From Balanoglossus misakiensis (Eukaryota; Hemichordata), in the NCBI GenBank assembly GCA_040954595.2, contig CM082596.2, positions 7,564,001 through 7,628,000 of the forward strand: a DNA stretch of 64,000 bases. The letters are read 5' to 3'. The notes below the pieces were generated by a model. That model worked only from the letters and a program-made list of their open reading frames with translations. It was not told where the DNA came from and ran no database searches. Of this stretch, positions 40,657 to 55,266 are shown piece by piece; position 1 is the first letter of the stretch; the number at the start of each line of letters is the position of its first letter. The position numbers and the translations under genes are program-made.

Positions 40657-43600
40657 ATGAAGCATCCCACTGTTCCTGTCGTGTGCTCAATGGACGAAAA
40701 GAGTTTCAAGTTCATCTTGAATGTCGGAGTGGTTTTGTTGTACCTGTTAGTAAGCCCAGCCGGGGGCGGTGAGTTCTACAACTTTTGCAGAATTATTGCG
40801 ATTGCCATGAATATTTAAGCAATAACCCCCGCCGCAGGCGGGTATACACGAGATTTGGGTACAATTCGAGACATATAGCACGAGCCGTCAGTGTATACCC
40901 GACTGAGGCGGGGGTTATTGCCATTATATTATATCAACAATTGATTTGGTGGCATATCAGTGTCATTTTCTTAATGAAACAGCATTAGAAAGAAAAGTTA
41001 CGATCGTAAACCAACAAGGCGACGATGAATGTAAACATGACATTTCTCTTATGAACTTGAAGCTCGTAAGGGACATTTCGTAAAGCAAATACATTTTTTT
41101 ATCTCTTACTCACGACTTAGTATCTCGTGAGCACGAGATAAAAAAATGGTACACCTGCCATCAAGACGTGTCACATTTTTGTTATAATAAAGAATACCAT
41201 TGGAACTATTTTAATAATGATTATTAAAACATCACGCTGACAGGTGTTTGGTTGTGTTGTTTCAATACTAATACGCTTATCTCGACATCCGCATTCCAGC
41301 CAGCGTCTCTGCAATCCTCGGGGATGCAGCGCTGTACAAGGTCCTCTGGTATTTTTTAATGGTGGAACAAGATGACAATGCCTATGGTAGTCGTTGTTGT
41401 TCGTGCAGTGAATTCATAGTTTGGGGATATAAACTTAAACAGTGTGATATAACCTCAAAGTATGTGTGTAATATTCCTCTTAGAAGATTCGCGCATGAGG
41501 TAGAATGTGAGGCAACCGTGATATGAGAGGCCGCTGTCCATTGCTTCCCAGTGCGGTGGTAAATCCTGTCTGATTTAAATTCGCAAACAATGGACATGGA
41601 CATATGTAAATTGAAGGTGACCGTGTACCTTCAAGTACCCCCCCCCCCCCCGAAGAGAATCACAATGCTAAGCAACTAACAAGAGATAGGTAATAAATCA
41701 TGAATACAAATGACAAAATACTCGGACTAGAGCCAGGCTGTACATGTATATTGGTTTTAAAATGCGGCGTCCTTATTGAAGCAACAAAATTGTCGTTTTA
41801 CGCAGCACCAACAGTGACACCGCTCCCGATGCCGTCATTTACGAGTGGATGGTTACCAGTCCAGTCCCAGGCCGGTGACAACTCATTTATGTCCATACCG
41901 CACTACTTAAACGAATTGCCAATCTTTGTTCAGGTAATATTGATATACTTATATCACACACTATGATGCTTTCTTACTAGTATGTAACATTGAGCCAACA
42001 CTAAGCTTGTGAGGTGAGAGTGACCGGAGTGACCATGGTCAGCTGGTGTCAGGTGTGTGAAGGAATGATTCGTAAACTGGCCGTCATGACTTTTTTATTA
42101 GTAATAATCGCACTAAATCTTTTTCAATTTTTTTCCAAACTACGCGAGTATATTCATATATTGTGTGGCTTTCCTCGTATTATTACTATTTGCGGCAGTA
42201 GATGCACACTGAACAGAGTTATTTGAAGATAAACAAAATACGGTATCATTTATGATCTGAACTTGGTGTATTTTCAGGTCCTTACGCGCGCCGTTGATGG
42301 GCCAAATGTCGGTTTAATATTTCATGGCACAGGGTCCGCGCAGGTTGATGATGACCTCGACGAGGACTATGGGGGCGTAGTTTACAGTTACAACAAAGAT
42401 AACGTACGACTATGGCTACCAACTCAGTATAACAACTTTGCCCGTGGTTGCGCTATTAACACAGGTAATGCGAGTGGAATTCGAATCAAAGTCTAACAAA
42501 CTTTACAAATGAGCCAACTAAATATATGCCACTGACTTCAGTTAGTGTAAACCATTGCTTCAAGAGCAGGGCAGGTTTACTTGGTGACCTTGTTTTGTTT
42601 TGTTTTGTTTTGTTTTCATCAGGTGTTAAATGCGCAGATGCGGTGTATGTTGTAATTTTTTTACCGAGAAAATACAGTTGAAATATGATCACACTTTTTT
42701 ATGCTTCTGTAATGAAATTGTTGCGCCTTTTTTACCCGTATTTATACATTTGTGTTTTACTTTTATATAATCATTTTAGTAACGGATGTCCACGTAAACA
42801 AAATTCAAGCCGTAGTATTCTCTCCAATCAACCGGATTGGCATTTTTCGTAAACGGTAGCATGTCTATGGATGTAACATCCCGCGCGCATCTGATTTCAT
42901 TTTTAACCAATCAGGTGGTCCGCTGTGGGGCACGCCTCATTACCAATGCAGTAACAGTGCCGAGGTCAAAGTTGACGCCTGGCTGGGTGACAATTTCCCT
43001 GTACCAGAATACACCTCTGATTGGTTTCCATTCAGTGCACGTGATGGCGACAAATCGTTCAAAGAAATCGACCATGCACTCCAAAAGCAGCCGTCGCTGG
43101 TACGAGTTCAGTATCAAGAACAGAATCCAACAGCGGATTTTTACGGATACACATATGATGGTTACGGTGCGTTACACATTTCATAGCATTATCTAGGTAA
43201 ACTTTCTACCATATAGGCCTACATGTAGTTATAGGCGTGGGATTGTCTCCGTAATTTTGGTTCCAGCAATGATATACAACCTTTTCATAAGTCCAGCGCC
43301 CTCATGCAACCATTGTGAATTTGAACTCAAAGCGAGGCCAACGGGGCAAAGTTGACAGATCACATCATCATTCGTGATGGTTGTGTGAAGGCACTAGACT
43401 TATGAAAAGGGTGTATTGAAAAGTCGATATTTCCCACTTTCTTGCCTGTGCAAACTTTAGTTTTCTGGTCAAACTTAGCATGAGCCCGATTCTTTGTTCA
43501 ACATTTTCTGCTTCTGAGGTGGGTGTCATCAAACATTAATTATGGAATGGCACATTGCTGCAGGCGTGAGCAAAATTGCTCAATGTTATACATTTACAAA

Positions 43601-46600
43601 TATAGTTACTTTGAGATATACATTGTAATACACTTCACATCACCGGGATGCGACTGTTCACGCCAAACCCGGTGGCGTCTTGACTTACAGGATTTAAACT
43701 TACGTACTTTTAGACTATCGTCCATATCACTTCTGTTTACTTTTTTGCTCGACATTATAGGTGCCGCGCAATCCGGCGACGATCTCGAGTTTAGAGGCTA
43801 TGGTGGAATTGTGTATTCATTCAATGAATATTCTGTGCGAATGTGGGCACCATCAACAAATGGTCAGACTGTGGTTGATGAACACCCTGGTTAGTGAATG
43901 TTACATATAGGTATAGTGTTTTCCCGCATGGTTGTATCTTCGCCAGGTTTTACTTCTATTTTATGCAGTAGAAAATTAATTAAAGGGTACCTGTGGGCGA
44001 AGCCTCTTTCTTTGTGTTTGTTCACGAAAACTCTGAAAATATTTTATTACCATACTAGTACATTTTTACCTTGCATGTAGTGTGCTTCACTGAATAATAT
44101 TCATTTTTCCAACAGGCTCTCTTTTTGAATGTACAACTGATTGGGGTCCTGGAATATACGCCAACTCATTCAATGATGGCATTGTTAAGGTCTTTGTGTG
44201 GACTGACAGCTTCCCGACGCCCTATGAAATTAGCGGCGAGATGGGAATTGGAAACGGTGTAGAAAATTATTGGGAGATACCGGTACCTGTGGGTTTGACA
44301 CCGGAATTTGTGCTTGTTGAGGTAAAGCTTGCTTGCCTGTCTGTCTAACCACGTATTGATGTATTTATGTATGTGTAGGTGTGCGCGTGCATGTGTTTGT
44401 GTGTGTGTCCGTCCGTCCATCTGTCTGTCTGTCTGTCTAGCTGTCTTGTTATCTGGCTGGGGCTGAACCCCCCCCCCCCCCCTGCCATCGGATCGCCAAA
44501 TATATCGGCTATTATTCGATATCAAATGACGTCAGACGCCCTCAGGTGGCAGTAATGTTGCATTCAAATTTCCAGATGACGGGCAACTTCAGAAACGTGG
44601 TCCAGACAACGACAGTGCAGAAACGCCATGAGGTTGATGAGGCACCATACCTGTTACACGTTACGTGTCCGGCGGTTTTAAAGTAAAAACATTCTCGGAA
44701 AAACTGGATGCCGAAATATTGCTTGCCCGTCATCTGGAAATGACAACGCCGTGGGTCACATTGCCAGATCACGTGATTGATAGTAAAGAAAAAGATCAAA
44801 CCAATAGAATCATATTTCTTCACTGCATCATGGCAACCAACAACACGTTCGTCAACGTCGGCAAAATAAGAGAACAAGATTGGGGCCATCCAGCTGTACT
44901 ATTCCATTCGCCGAATATCCCCAAATTAGCATATTCTTATTACAGGTGACAGCAAACGACGGACCCAATACAGGTTTTAAATTTTATGGAATGGGAGTGC
45001 AACAAAGCCGCCTTAACACAAACTACGGGGGTCTCATCTACGGCTACAATGCCAGCCATATACGCATGTGGTCACCTGACACCTCTTATGGCGGTATAGT
45101 GAATGTCAAGGACGGATGGGGTGGAGAGATGTACGCCCAAACTTCCCAAACTGCTGACGTCACTGTCAAGATGTGGCAAACTGAGGCAACTGGTCAGTAT
45201 GAGTGTTACGAAGATCCGTGATGTGTTTGTTTGTTTGTTTTTATCAGATTTGAGTGGAAATGCGCCAATCCCCCCCCCCTTCTCACAATTGTTTATGTTA
45301 TTTAGACCCGTGCCATGAAAGCAACTACATAGAAATTGACAACCGATACAGGAGTTCAACGTTCAGCTCGAGCCACTTCTCTGACGTGTCTCAGCGTATA
45401 TGTGACAACGACACAAGGATAGAGTGGTATCGATTCACAAGTGAAGCCGGAGGTGAAATACCGACATCTTGTGTCGCTGAAGGAATGTGTGGAACTCGGT
45501 ATCCTGTTTGGATTAATGGAGAAATACCCGATGGAGATGGTATCAGTACTGTACCAGCATGCGTCAACAAGGGTAGGATTTTTAAAGGATTCCTTTTCTC
45601 TACGTTTTATGTGTCAATGTACATACTGAACCAACTTCATTTAGGGACCATGCACTACTTTTTTATTTGGTGCAAATTTGCACTGGTAAATTGCTCAAAT
45701 GAAATGCCAATACTTATATTCATAATCGTAATCACTGAAAACGTGTTATACATCTCTTTTTATATTCATTTATTAGGTACATGCTGTGATGACTATGTCT
45801 ATATCAAAGTTAAAAGATGTTCAGACTACATAGTGTATGAATTGAAACCATTGTTACCATGTCCAACGGCGTACTGTGCAGGTATTCCCAAAGGAGATTT
45901 ACTTTTGAAATATTTTCATGTATTAAGGTAGTGAGGACAGATTTTTAGGAAAATATTATTGTCCCCTTAACCTTCCCAACTATGATATACTTTGAAGAGT
46001 TTCTTTAAACAAAGAAGAAAACTGTGTGTTCTTCGTCAATTTCCCCATGAAAATCGCTACTGTACTTTTTCACCACACACTTAATACAGACATTGGCGAC
46101 CATTTTGAATATGCGACAATGTTGCTCTCTCATTTAAAGCCCCAGTATTTCTCGTGTGCATCCATTTTTCATCATCGAAAAAAGCCCGTTTTTCCAGTAC
46201 ATCCATCATGGAATACTATATAAAGAAGATGTAAGAAAGGTTTGGGCAACTGTAGCTACATGCAAGCCGAAAATATCGCCCGTAACACTTGAAATGATGC
46301 GCGGGTTTGTTTACAACGGAAATGTTGTACATGTCGATCAGCAAACGTGCCACTTTGACATTTTGATGGTCAGACCATTTTCGGATTTGATCTGGTTCCA
46401 TCGACTGATTCCTCCCATAAAGTTATCTTCCCAAAATTTCGCCGAATTAGTGCGCATTTCTTCGCTGAGTCGCTTGATTTGGGGCGACCAAACCTCTTCC
46501 GCATAGATTCACATTTGAGTGCGCATGCGCACTAGTCACGTGTGTCAACATTAGCCTGACTCACGTGACTTTCTGTCCGGACAGAAAGTCATTCTTCACT

Positions 46601-49600
46601 CGTTATATTGTAAATTGTATGAGTTTATCAGCAGAGCTGGGGATGATGACTGTTCGATTCAGTATCAATTATCATCTACTTTTAGAAATTATAGATGCCG
46701 TTTCAAACAAAATTTTGCCCCTACGAGAAATACTGTGGCTTTAAACTTTGTATGGGAAGTAAACCAACACGATTACAGCCCCCTAACTTCCTATTTTTGA
46801 ACAGGAGATAGAGAGCCTTGCCCACCGGGTCAGCGTTCCCCAACAGGAGATTTCCAACCTGACTGCACAGGTAAGCACTTCCTGTTCGAAGATCATTTCA
46901 CTTTAGCGTCCAGCCAGCTGGTTTCTCTTGAAACATGTATGGTGTTATATTTCACAAGAACATTCTCTCTGATAACGTTTTCTTCCAGACGTGTTTCCCC
47001 AGTTGAAATCACCTCCTGTGCTGGAACACAATTTTGATGACAATATCGCCTACTTTGAATGCAGTTTTGAATTTCCCATGTGGCAGAACACGTCGTATTT
47101 AGTAGACTGGTATCTCGACGAGACTCGTGTAAACTACAAATACCTCAGTTATAAAGAGAGAAGCGACAAACTGATGGAAAATGAATATAAACTCGGATCA
47201 ACCGTAAGTAAATTGCGCCAACTGACAAGGAAATGTATCGTCATCATATTGTTGTAAATTAAGATCTATTCCAAATTGGTGGTTTGGGTTTTAGCTGCTG
47301 TAAACCATGACTGCACGTTTAAGAACAAATGGTACCATATACTACATGTACATGTACGTGCACGGTAAAAAAGAAGCTTTCTTGTTCATTTTATCACTGA
47401 CACAGGTAACTTGTGAAGTGTCGGCTACATACTTGGGTACTGAAATATATGGTTACCCCATTCAAAGTAACGCTATCTTCGTAGGCGTACAGGTAACGTA
47501 ATTCATTGTTCTTGTTTGGTATTTTCTGCGGTTCCAAAAAAATGGTTGGAAATCTTTCTGGCACAGGAAATGCCACCTTTGATATCGTTTATTTATCATG
47601 GGCGACATTAAATCATATAAATTGGTTTACAGAAACCTTTTTTGGCAATTTCTTTCTTCTGTGCATTCTGAGAAGCGCTGCCTCTAGTCACGGTACCACG
47701 TAATGACCGGATATTCTCGCAACACCCGGGAACTTTCTGTCACCGTGCTTATGTTTTATATACATGTATATCCCTTCTCGGTTCAAATGTGACCATGCTA
47801 CATTCTATCTAAGATTTCAGTTCATTTTCAAGGTTTTGGGGTGATGAAATGTGTATACAATGATAGAACATGCTAGTTGATCTCTTAGGGAAGAGGTAAT
47901 ATAATAAAGTATTACAGTTTGCGCGGCAGGAACCGCTTGTCAATTTCAAGTGGTCACTGTGTCACGTGTTCATTATGTACCTTGAGAGTACTGTCAATCA
48001 TTGCAGTGTGTGAAATTAATTCATCCTAGTGTCCCATTATAAGAAATATACAATTTTTCAGGTATTGCCGAATGATGTCACTGTTTGGGAGAATGGGCTA
48101 CCCTCCAATGTATCGATTACAACGACCGTTGCAATGCAGTGTTCCTTTGATTTGAGGGCAAGAGAAAGTAAGAAACTCGCTTATTTTGACATTGCGGGCG
48201 TTTCATTGCATTTCGTTGTCAAACTCTCGCAATCCTTTTGATTTTAAAGTTTGTCATTTTACTTTTCAGATACACAGAATTTAATCTGCGAGAAAACAAA
48301 CTTGATGTACATGCAACAAATATATAAATTCCAGTTCCCATTGTGAATATCTTTTATTTTCCTCCATTTCAGATTACTACGGTTTATCACGACCCGATAT
48401 TGTCTTTGACAAATGTCAAGTTGATTACAACTACCAAGATGGCGCCAATATCGTTTCGATTTACGCCGTAAGCGATTGTCAGTCAGAGACCTTTTATGTC
48501 AACGTTGTAGATATTATCCCGACTGGAGATTGTTCCTTGTCCGTAATGGATGGTTATGCTCAGTCTTTTGGTGTAAGTTTTTTTTAGAGTTTATCGCTTC
48601 CGTTGTGTTGCCTATCATCGAATCAATGCAAGCCGGTGATGATTCTTTTTCCAGCTGCTAAAATCTCACTGAATTACTCATTTTGTAAACCCAATTTTAA
48701 GCAATTATCATAAAGTAGAAGTGGAAGACTGATGCATTAGTCACTTTCATTCTTAAATTTGTTTGTAGGTGAACACAGAAGAGCGCGACTGTGGCAACTG
48801 TTGTGGGACTGGGGATCCTCACTACACGACATTTGATGATAGGTACATTTATGCATTTAAGTTCATCCTCATCAACTTGGACAGTGTGATCTAAGGTTTT
48901 TACCCCAGTAACAATTGTGGCGCCAGTGTAAACACAGCCGATATGAAATATTATTTTTCGTAGTGTTCGTTGACAAAATTAACCAAAACTTTCGATTATT
49001 TCCTAAGGTGTGTTCGATACAAATTAGGACTGTCAAACTATCATTTGTTGAGTGCTCGTGTGTGTGTGTTCTGAAAACACCAGCAGTTTCATTGTACACT
49101 TCAGGTAACTCTGAGGTCTCGCTGAGTCTCGTTTTCATAATTATAAATCTGACAAAAATATGCCACAATTTACTATACATAGTAAATTCCCGTATATGCT
49201 AACCAGTAAAATGTTACGCCATATTTTTATCTTAGTACCTATGACTGGTATGGACGCGGGGACTTTGTTCTTCATGAGAGTTTATCGCGACAGTTTGAGG
49301 TAATAAATTTACTTAGTTTGTATATCTTTAGTTTCTAGTAGGAGGCACGAATGAATAAACGCCTGCATTGCGAATATCCATCAGCATATGTACTGACACA
49401 AGATGAGGTCCTGTTTACAATCATACACATTTTCACCTTGAAAACTGTAGCTTACCCCACGTTGACAAAGGCGTGTCACATGGATGATTGCCTTTGAAAA
49501 CTGCTATTTGTTATTCTAGGCTATGGATGGTATATCACGTTCATGCATCGTCAGCAATCAACGCGCAGTCTTTCCACTAAACTCTTGACGTCACCTTCTC

Positions 49601-52600
49601 GTGGCCATCCTCCACTCGTCCTTCACTTATATTTCCACATTCTGTTATTTTCTCAATTTCAATAGGTTCATGTTAGGACCTGGCCATGTAACTCCGTGAC
49701 GTGTCACTGCGCCATCGCTGTGCGCGAGAACAATGACGTCATAAGTGTCGATATCTGTCACGGGACCTACGGCAGAGCTGCCCCAAGGATAACCAAGTTG
49801 AGTAACGGCAAGCTAGCCAGTGGTGTGAGGGTAAAGAAAGACAAAACGGGAAAAGAATTCGTGGTAATTATGCAGCTATGAAATTAAGGTCTTTATTACA
49901 TGCCTCGGATGTGCGTGCAAAATCAATGCGCGTTAATTTGAATACTAGGCAACATCCGGGAATGTTGCCTGCCGGTGAACGTTATCTTGACTGGTTGCTA
50001 AGGCTACGAGTCCGATGATACCAGCTGAACAACAGCCGCCGGAACTAATTTTCTAAAAACTTGCTCTGCTGAAAATGTTTTTTTTAACATAATGATAAAC
50101 TCGACAGTGGTTTGAACAATGACTATGACCATATGCCCCCCCCCCCCACGTCGGGCAAATGACTCCCGGCGCTCGGGCCCATACACCCATGTATTCGGGC
50201 AATAATGTATAATACTCACGAAGCCGGAGTGGAATTTTGTCTGCACTGATACAATTCCAACTCTCATATAACCACAATCTTACATCCAATTAACTGGAAG
50301 TCGAGTAATTATCATTCTGATTTAAATTGCATAGCTTGAAAGACAACATCACGGCATGGTCACAGACTCACTGTCGTCAGCTTGCACCGCCTACTCGAAC
50401 TTCATCAAGAGACATTTTGTCGATTTTCCTCCGGGTTTCACATCCTGATTTGGTTAATCCAACCATTCTTTCAGATTGACATGCCTTCCATGAGTTCGGT
50501 CCGCGTTGTTACAGCTAGCACTTATATAAATGTGTATCTTGATGTACCTGGCGCCGATTTTGATCTCTCGGATGGTTTGTGTGGAACATTTGACCACGAT
50601 AAGAGCAACGATTACAGGAAAAGCGATGGTACAACTTTGGCGTATACCGGACGTCGACCAGATGAATTCAGTGAAAGTTGGAGGTACAAATGACATTACC
50701 AATTTACATATTTAAATCGTTCCAGTGGTACTGGTGAGTTGAATCGCCGCCATGGAAATTGAAAAGGTTCCTACCTTATTAGGAATGAACTGAGAATGTT
50801 TAGAAAACAAAGTGTACGGGTCAATATGTTGTGAGAGTTATGGAGTCTTTCTTCCAGACAGGTAGCATGACAGGTGTGCTGATGCACGTGACCTCTTCGA
50901 ATCCCAAATGCATACTGAGGGTCAGTGCCACCATTGTCTCGGTTACCCAGACTCCTCTGCTTCTTCCCAGCGGAAAAAGCAAGGGGCATCTGGGTAACCG
51001 AGACTAACGTATACCTTAAAAAGTCGTTCCATGGTGAACTCTGTCATCTTTTGGATGAAGGCGGTAGCCTAAATACTAAATACTCATTAATTGCTTAATG
51101 TGCTCTGGTTTGGTAAAAAAAAAAGACCTAACCCACCATCGTAAAATGATCTGCATCAATGTAATTTTTCCAATGTGCAGTATGAGATTAGACTGAAAGA
51201 TTCAGTCGTGTACGGGAGCTCCGGCAATGACTTGTCCCGGCCTTTACGATTGCATGGTTCCAACAAAATTTTGTTGGCGAATAGGATTTCAACAGTGTGC
51301 GTTCAGTTCTGGAGAATTCTTAGGCAGCGAGCCGGAGCGCCCGCACAGGACTGAATCTTTCAGTCTAAGTATGGGATACATGTGGATTTATTTTAAGGAT
51401 TCCTTCTGGAGAAAGTTTATTTGACAAACAGCCAGACCACATGACACTACAAAAGAATACAGTGTACTGCGACTGCATGGGCTCAGAATTCAATTGTTAC
51501 GACAATATGCAAGAAATCCTTGATTACTCTGATTATGAAGAAGGTTGGACGGATATTACAGACGAAATTGATGCGCAGACTATCACTGGCAAGTAAGTGG
51601 GCTCTGAAAGTTTTCCATCAGATTTTATCCTAAAATGAGACGTAATCAGATGGTACATGTTGTCATTTGTACGATTCAAAAATATTACGCACGTTTCCAC
51701 GCAAAACACAAACCCTTGCACTAGTCATGTCACAGTACAATATCACTGAGTCTTGAATGTTGTCTCCCCGCTTGAATATTCTAGCCTTATTGCATTGCCA
51801 CCTCAAAGCTTCGCAGTCATTTTTAACTGTAATAATTTTAACATGAGGTTTGCAATCTAACCCTTGACCTTGTCTTTCCAGACGACAAAGAAGGCAAATT
51901 CAATTGCATAGAAAATTTCGTCAGTACAGTGTCACGGACGGTCATGATTTCGCCCCAGCAACACTGACGTGGCCAGCACCTAGTGGCAGAACCGAGCAAC
52001 AAGCACGTGACATGTGTGAATCGGCAGTTCTCAACTCAACTGCTGCTGAAGCATGCGCAGAAGTTCCGGGCGTTGATCTGTTTGTTGGCGTCCAAAGCTG
52101 TGTTGAAGACATCGGGGTAATGTATCATGCAATTATACCGGTTTTTTTTCTTTATTTGGAAGAAAAACAAAGACTTCAAATAGGTAACGTCAGATCTTCG
52201 CAGAATCACTTCAGAATTAACAAAGAATCAGACACATCAGTGTTTCATGTGAGAGCATAACAGATATTATAATGAAATGCATGATGGATGGAGTGTAAAA
52301 TCTATAAAAATAAACTCTGGTCTTGTATATAACATTATACATACCCTGACACCCGCAGGTATCGGACAGTCTGATGTTTTTAGATGATGCAGTATCTTTA
52401 ATGGAAAACCAATGTGTTGATCTGGCGATGAAAAACCTTTCCCTATACACAACAGGTAAACAGTGGAAATATCTCATTTTATTTTGTGTAACTATAATCA
52501 TCCCGAACGGGGATAGCGTACGGGCCTTGTGGATAAATTTTTCCACAACCTACCCCTGGAATGAAAACGTTTGATGGCTGTTTGATGTAGTTTTGCGGAG

Positions 52601-55105
52601 AGGTTTGTAGTTCATGGTCTCTTGAAGTGATTGTTGGGCTTGTGGTCGAGTCAAAACAAAGCCCTATCGTCAACATTTGGCCGTGGACAGAATAGTGTCA
52701 TGAAATACCTGACATTACATGCGCGCTTGGTAGCCCAATGGTGTGGAGGGGCTCATGCTATGGGTTTACAGGTGATTGAGAAAAATAGGCAATATCCCTG
52801 ATTTTCAGGTACAGGGTCCCCGTGCATGGTATGTCACTCACCCATTGAGGGGCGGAGACTAGGTCACATGATATATGCTCATATAGGCAACTCTTCCCAC
52901 CTTCTGAGTCACTTCTGAGGTAGCCGTCTTGCAGCTAACAGTGGACTTCGTGTGCTCCTGATCCAATCTCTTGGCTACCGCTATTTTGCGTTTATTTACG
53001 TTCAACTCCATTTCTATGCATCACTAGTACGTCTCTGTGAGACTCGATTGCTAGATCGGTGGGTTTACGTAGCTATTTTTCCGGTGTTATTGCTTATTCG
53101 GTCCGTCTGAGTCGGGACGGGTGTTCTGTCGCCCAAGCCCAGCTTTACAAGTGCGTGTTCTGTCCACGCACAAGTCGAACGCTTCAGTGACAGTCGTCAT
53201 CGGAAGCTCGTTCACGTTACCACACTGCAGACATCTGTGGGAATTTCCCCAGAGTGCTTTATTTAGTTGTTGAACCTGTAAAGTATTTGCTGTATTTTCC
53301 GAGATTTCGTGACAACAGTGTTCCACGTTTTATACTAAAACTAATCATCCAAGTGTTACTTTCTCGTAACCCAGATGCAAATGGTACTGTTATCGGGCCA
53401 CCGTCGTTTGTATTCGAGGTGATCTGTCCATCACAGTGCAGCGGCCAGGGTCTGTGCGTCAACGGAACGTGTGAATGTTATCAAGGTATGTCTTCACTAT
53501 CTGGTGATGATCAGCTGTATTTCTTAATCACCTATTTTATGATAAATTGCAGGTTTTCCCTTCGTGGTATAGGGGATCAAATAACATTATAATTGCATTC
53601 TTGGTAAAGGGTCGACAAGTCACTGCAGTAATGTTAACTGTATTTCATGACTTCCTTTGGTCAAACGTTTATGTCTTTGTAGTTGTTTTCAAATTTTATT
53701 ATTTTTCTGTTAAAAAGTTTAAGACTGACTCAGTATCACTTTAACTTATGAACTTCCATATCTTAAACATGGCAAAAATCGTCATTTTGAAGTCGTGTCG
53801 ACCATTTAAGATTTTTATCACTCACCTAGGTAGCAAAAATTGGGAATAGCGTTTTTGTGTTATCTACAGCAGCCGCAATATGCACCATTTATCTAAAGAG
53901 TTCGTGCTCTTTCTTGCCAGGATTCGATGGAGCTGATTGTTCCGTCGACACCACAAGACCCCCTAACCTTTGGTACATCAACGACGCCGAAGAGCACGCC
54001 CTCTGTGACATCAGAGAAGAGCCGTGCCAGCATATCAGCGTCATTGGTGACAATTTCCTGAATTCGGATAGTTTAATCTGCCTCTACAGCAAAACCCAAG
54101 ATCGCCTCCCCACTGAATCTTACTTCTCAACGTTTCGAGAAGTTATTTGCTCACTGGAGAATCCATTGGTAGTTCCCGGAGACCCTGACGTCACTGAAGG
54201 GGTCACAGTTCGGACCGTTGAGATGTTCGTTAGTAACGACAACGGGATTACCTCCAGTAATGGATTGCTATTGACAACGTATGACTCTAAATGTCAATAT
54301 TGTAATGAAACATTTTACTGTGAGCTTAAGGTATGTATTTTTTTTTCTAAATAGAATTTGCATATGTGCATATATTATACTATGTCAATAGTTGGCTAAC
54401 GTTTATGCCGTCGAGGATAATGACGTTGCGATAAGAATAAATTTAAATTTTGCCTTAAAATGATAATTATTATGGTACATGTATTTTCGTGATCTTCCCA
54501 TGCAGTCTGATTCCTGTGAAATAAACGGTCACTGCTTTTCGTCCGGAGAATCCAATCCCAGCGACGACACTAAATACTGCAACCCCAGCATCAACCAATA
54601 TGAATGGTCAGAAATCGGAGGTAATAGGCCATTTTCCTGGCACCTATATGGACCTATATGAACAAATGATCTCTGCTATGCCCACTTTCACCCATGACAA
54701 AGCGAATGCAGCTCCGTAAAATAAAGAATAGTTTCACACAATGTTCATCATCAAATAATGTGACGTATTGCCTCCTTCAGCAGCATTCCGATACAATATT
54801 CATGTCAAAAAATGTCTGATCAAAAATATATCGTTACATGTCTTTCTTGATGTATGTTCAGATCCAAATTCAGGAGATGAAAATTGGGTGATGATACTTG
54901 CTTTGACCTTCTGCGGAATAGCTGGTATTATTCTGGCCACGATTCTTATCGTCGTTGTGTACAAGCACGTGTGCAAAAAGAAGCAATTGGAAAACAAGGT
55001 TATAATCTTATTTATTTCACTTTTAGATTGTGCGAGATATCTTCAGTAGAAAAACAAGTCACTGTTACATTTGCAAAGTCCCTTTTGAGTATGTACACGT
55101 ACGAG

Positions 55106-55137
<32 letters not shown>

Positions 55138-55233
55138 TGTATGTATGTATGTATGTATGTATGTATGTATGTATGTATGTATGTATGTATGTATGTATGT
55201 ATGTATGTATGTATGTATGTATGTATGTATGTA

Positions 55234-55266
<33 letters not shown>

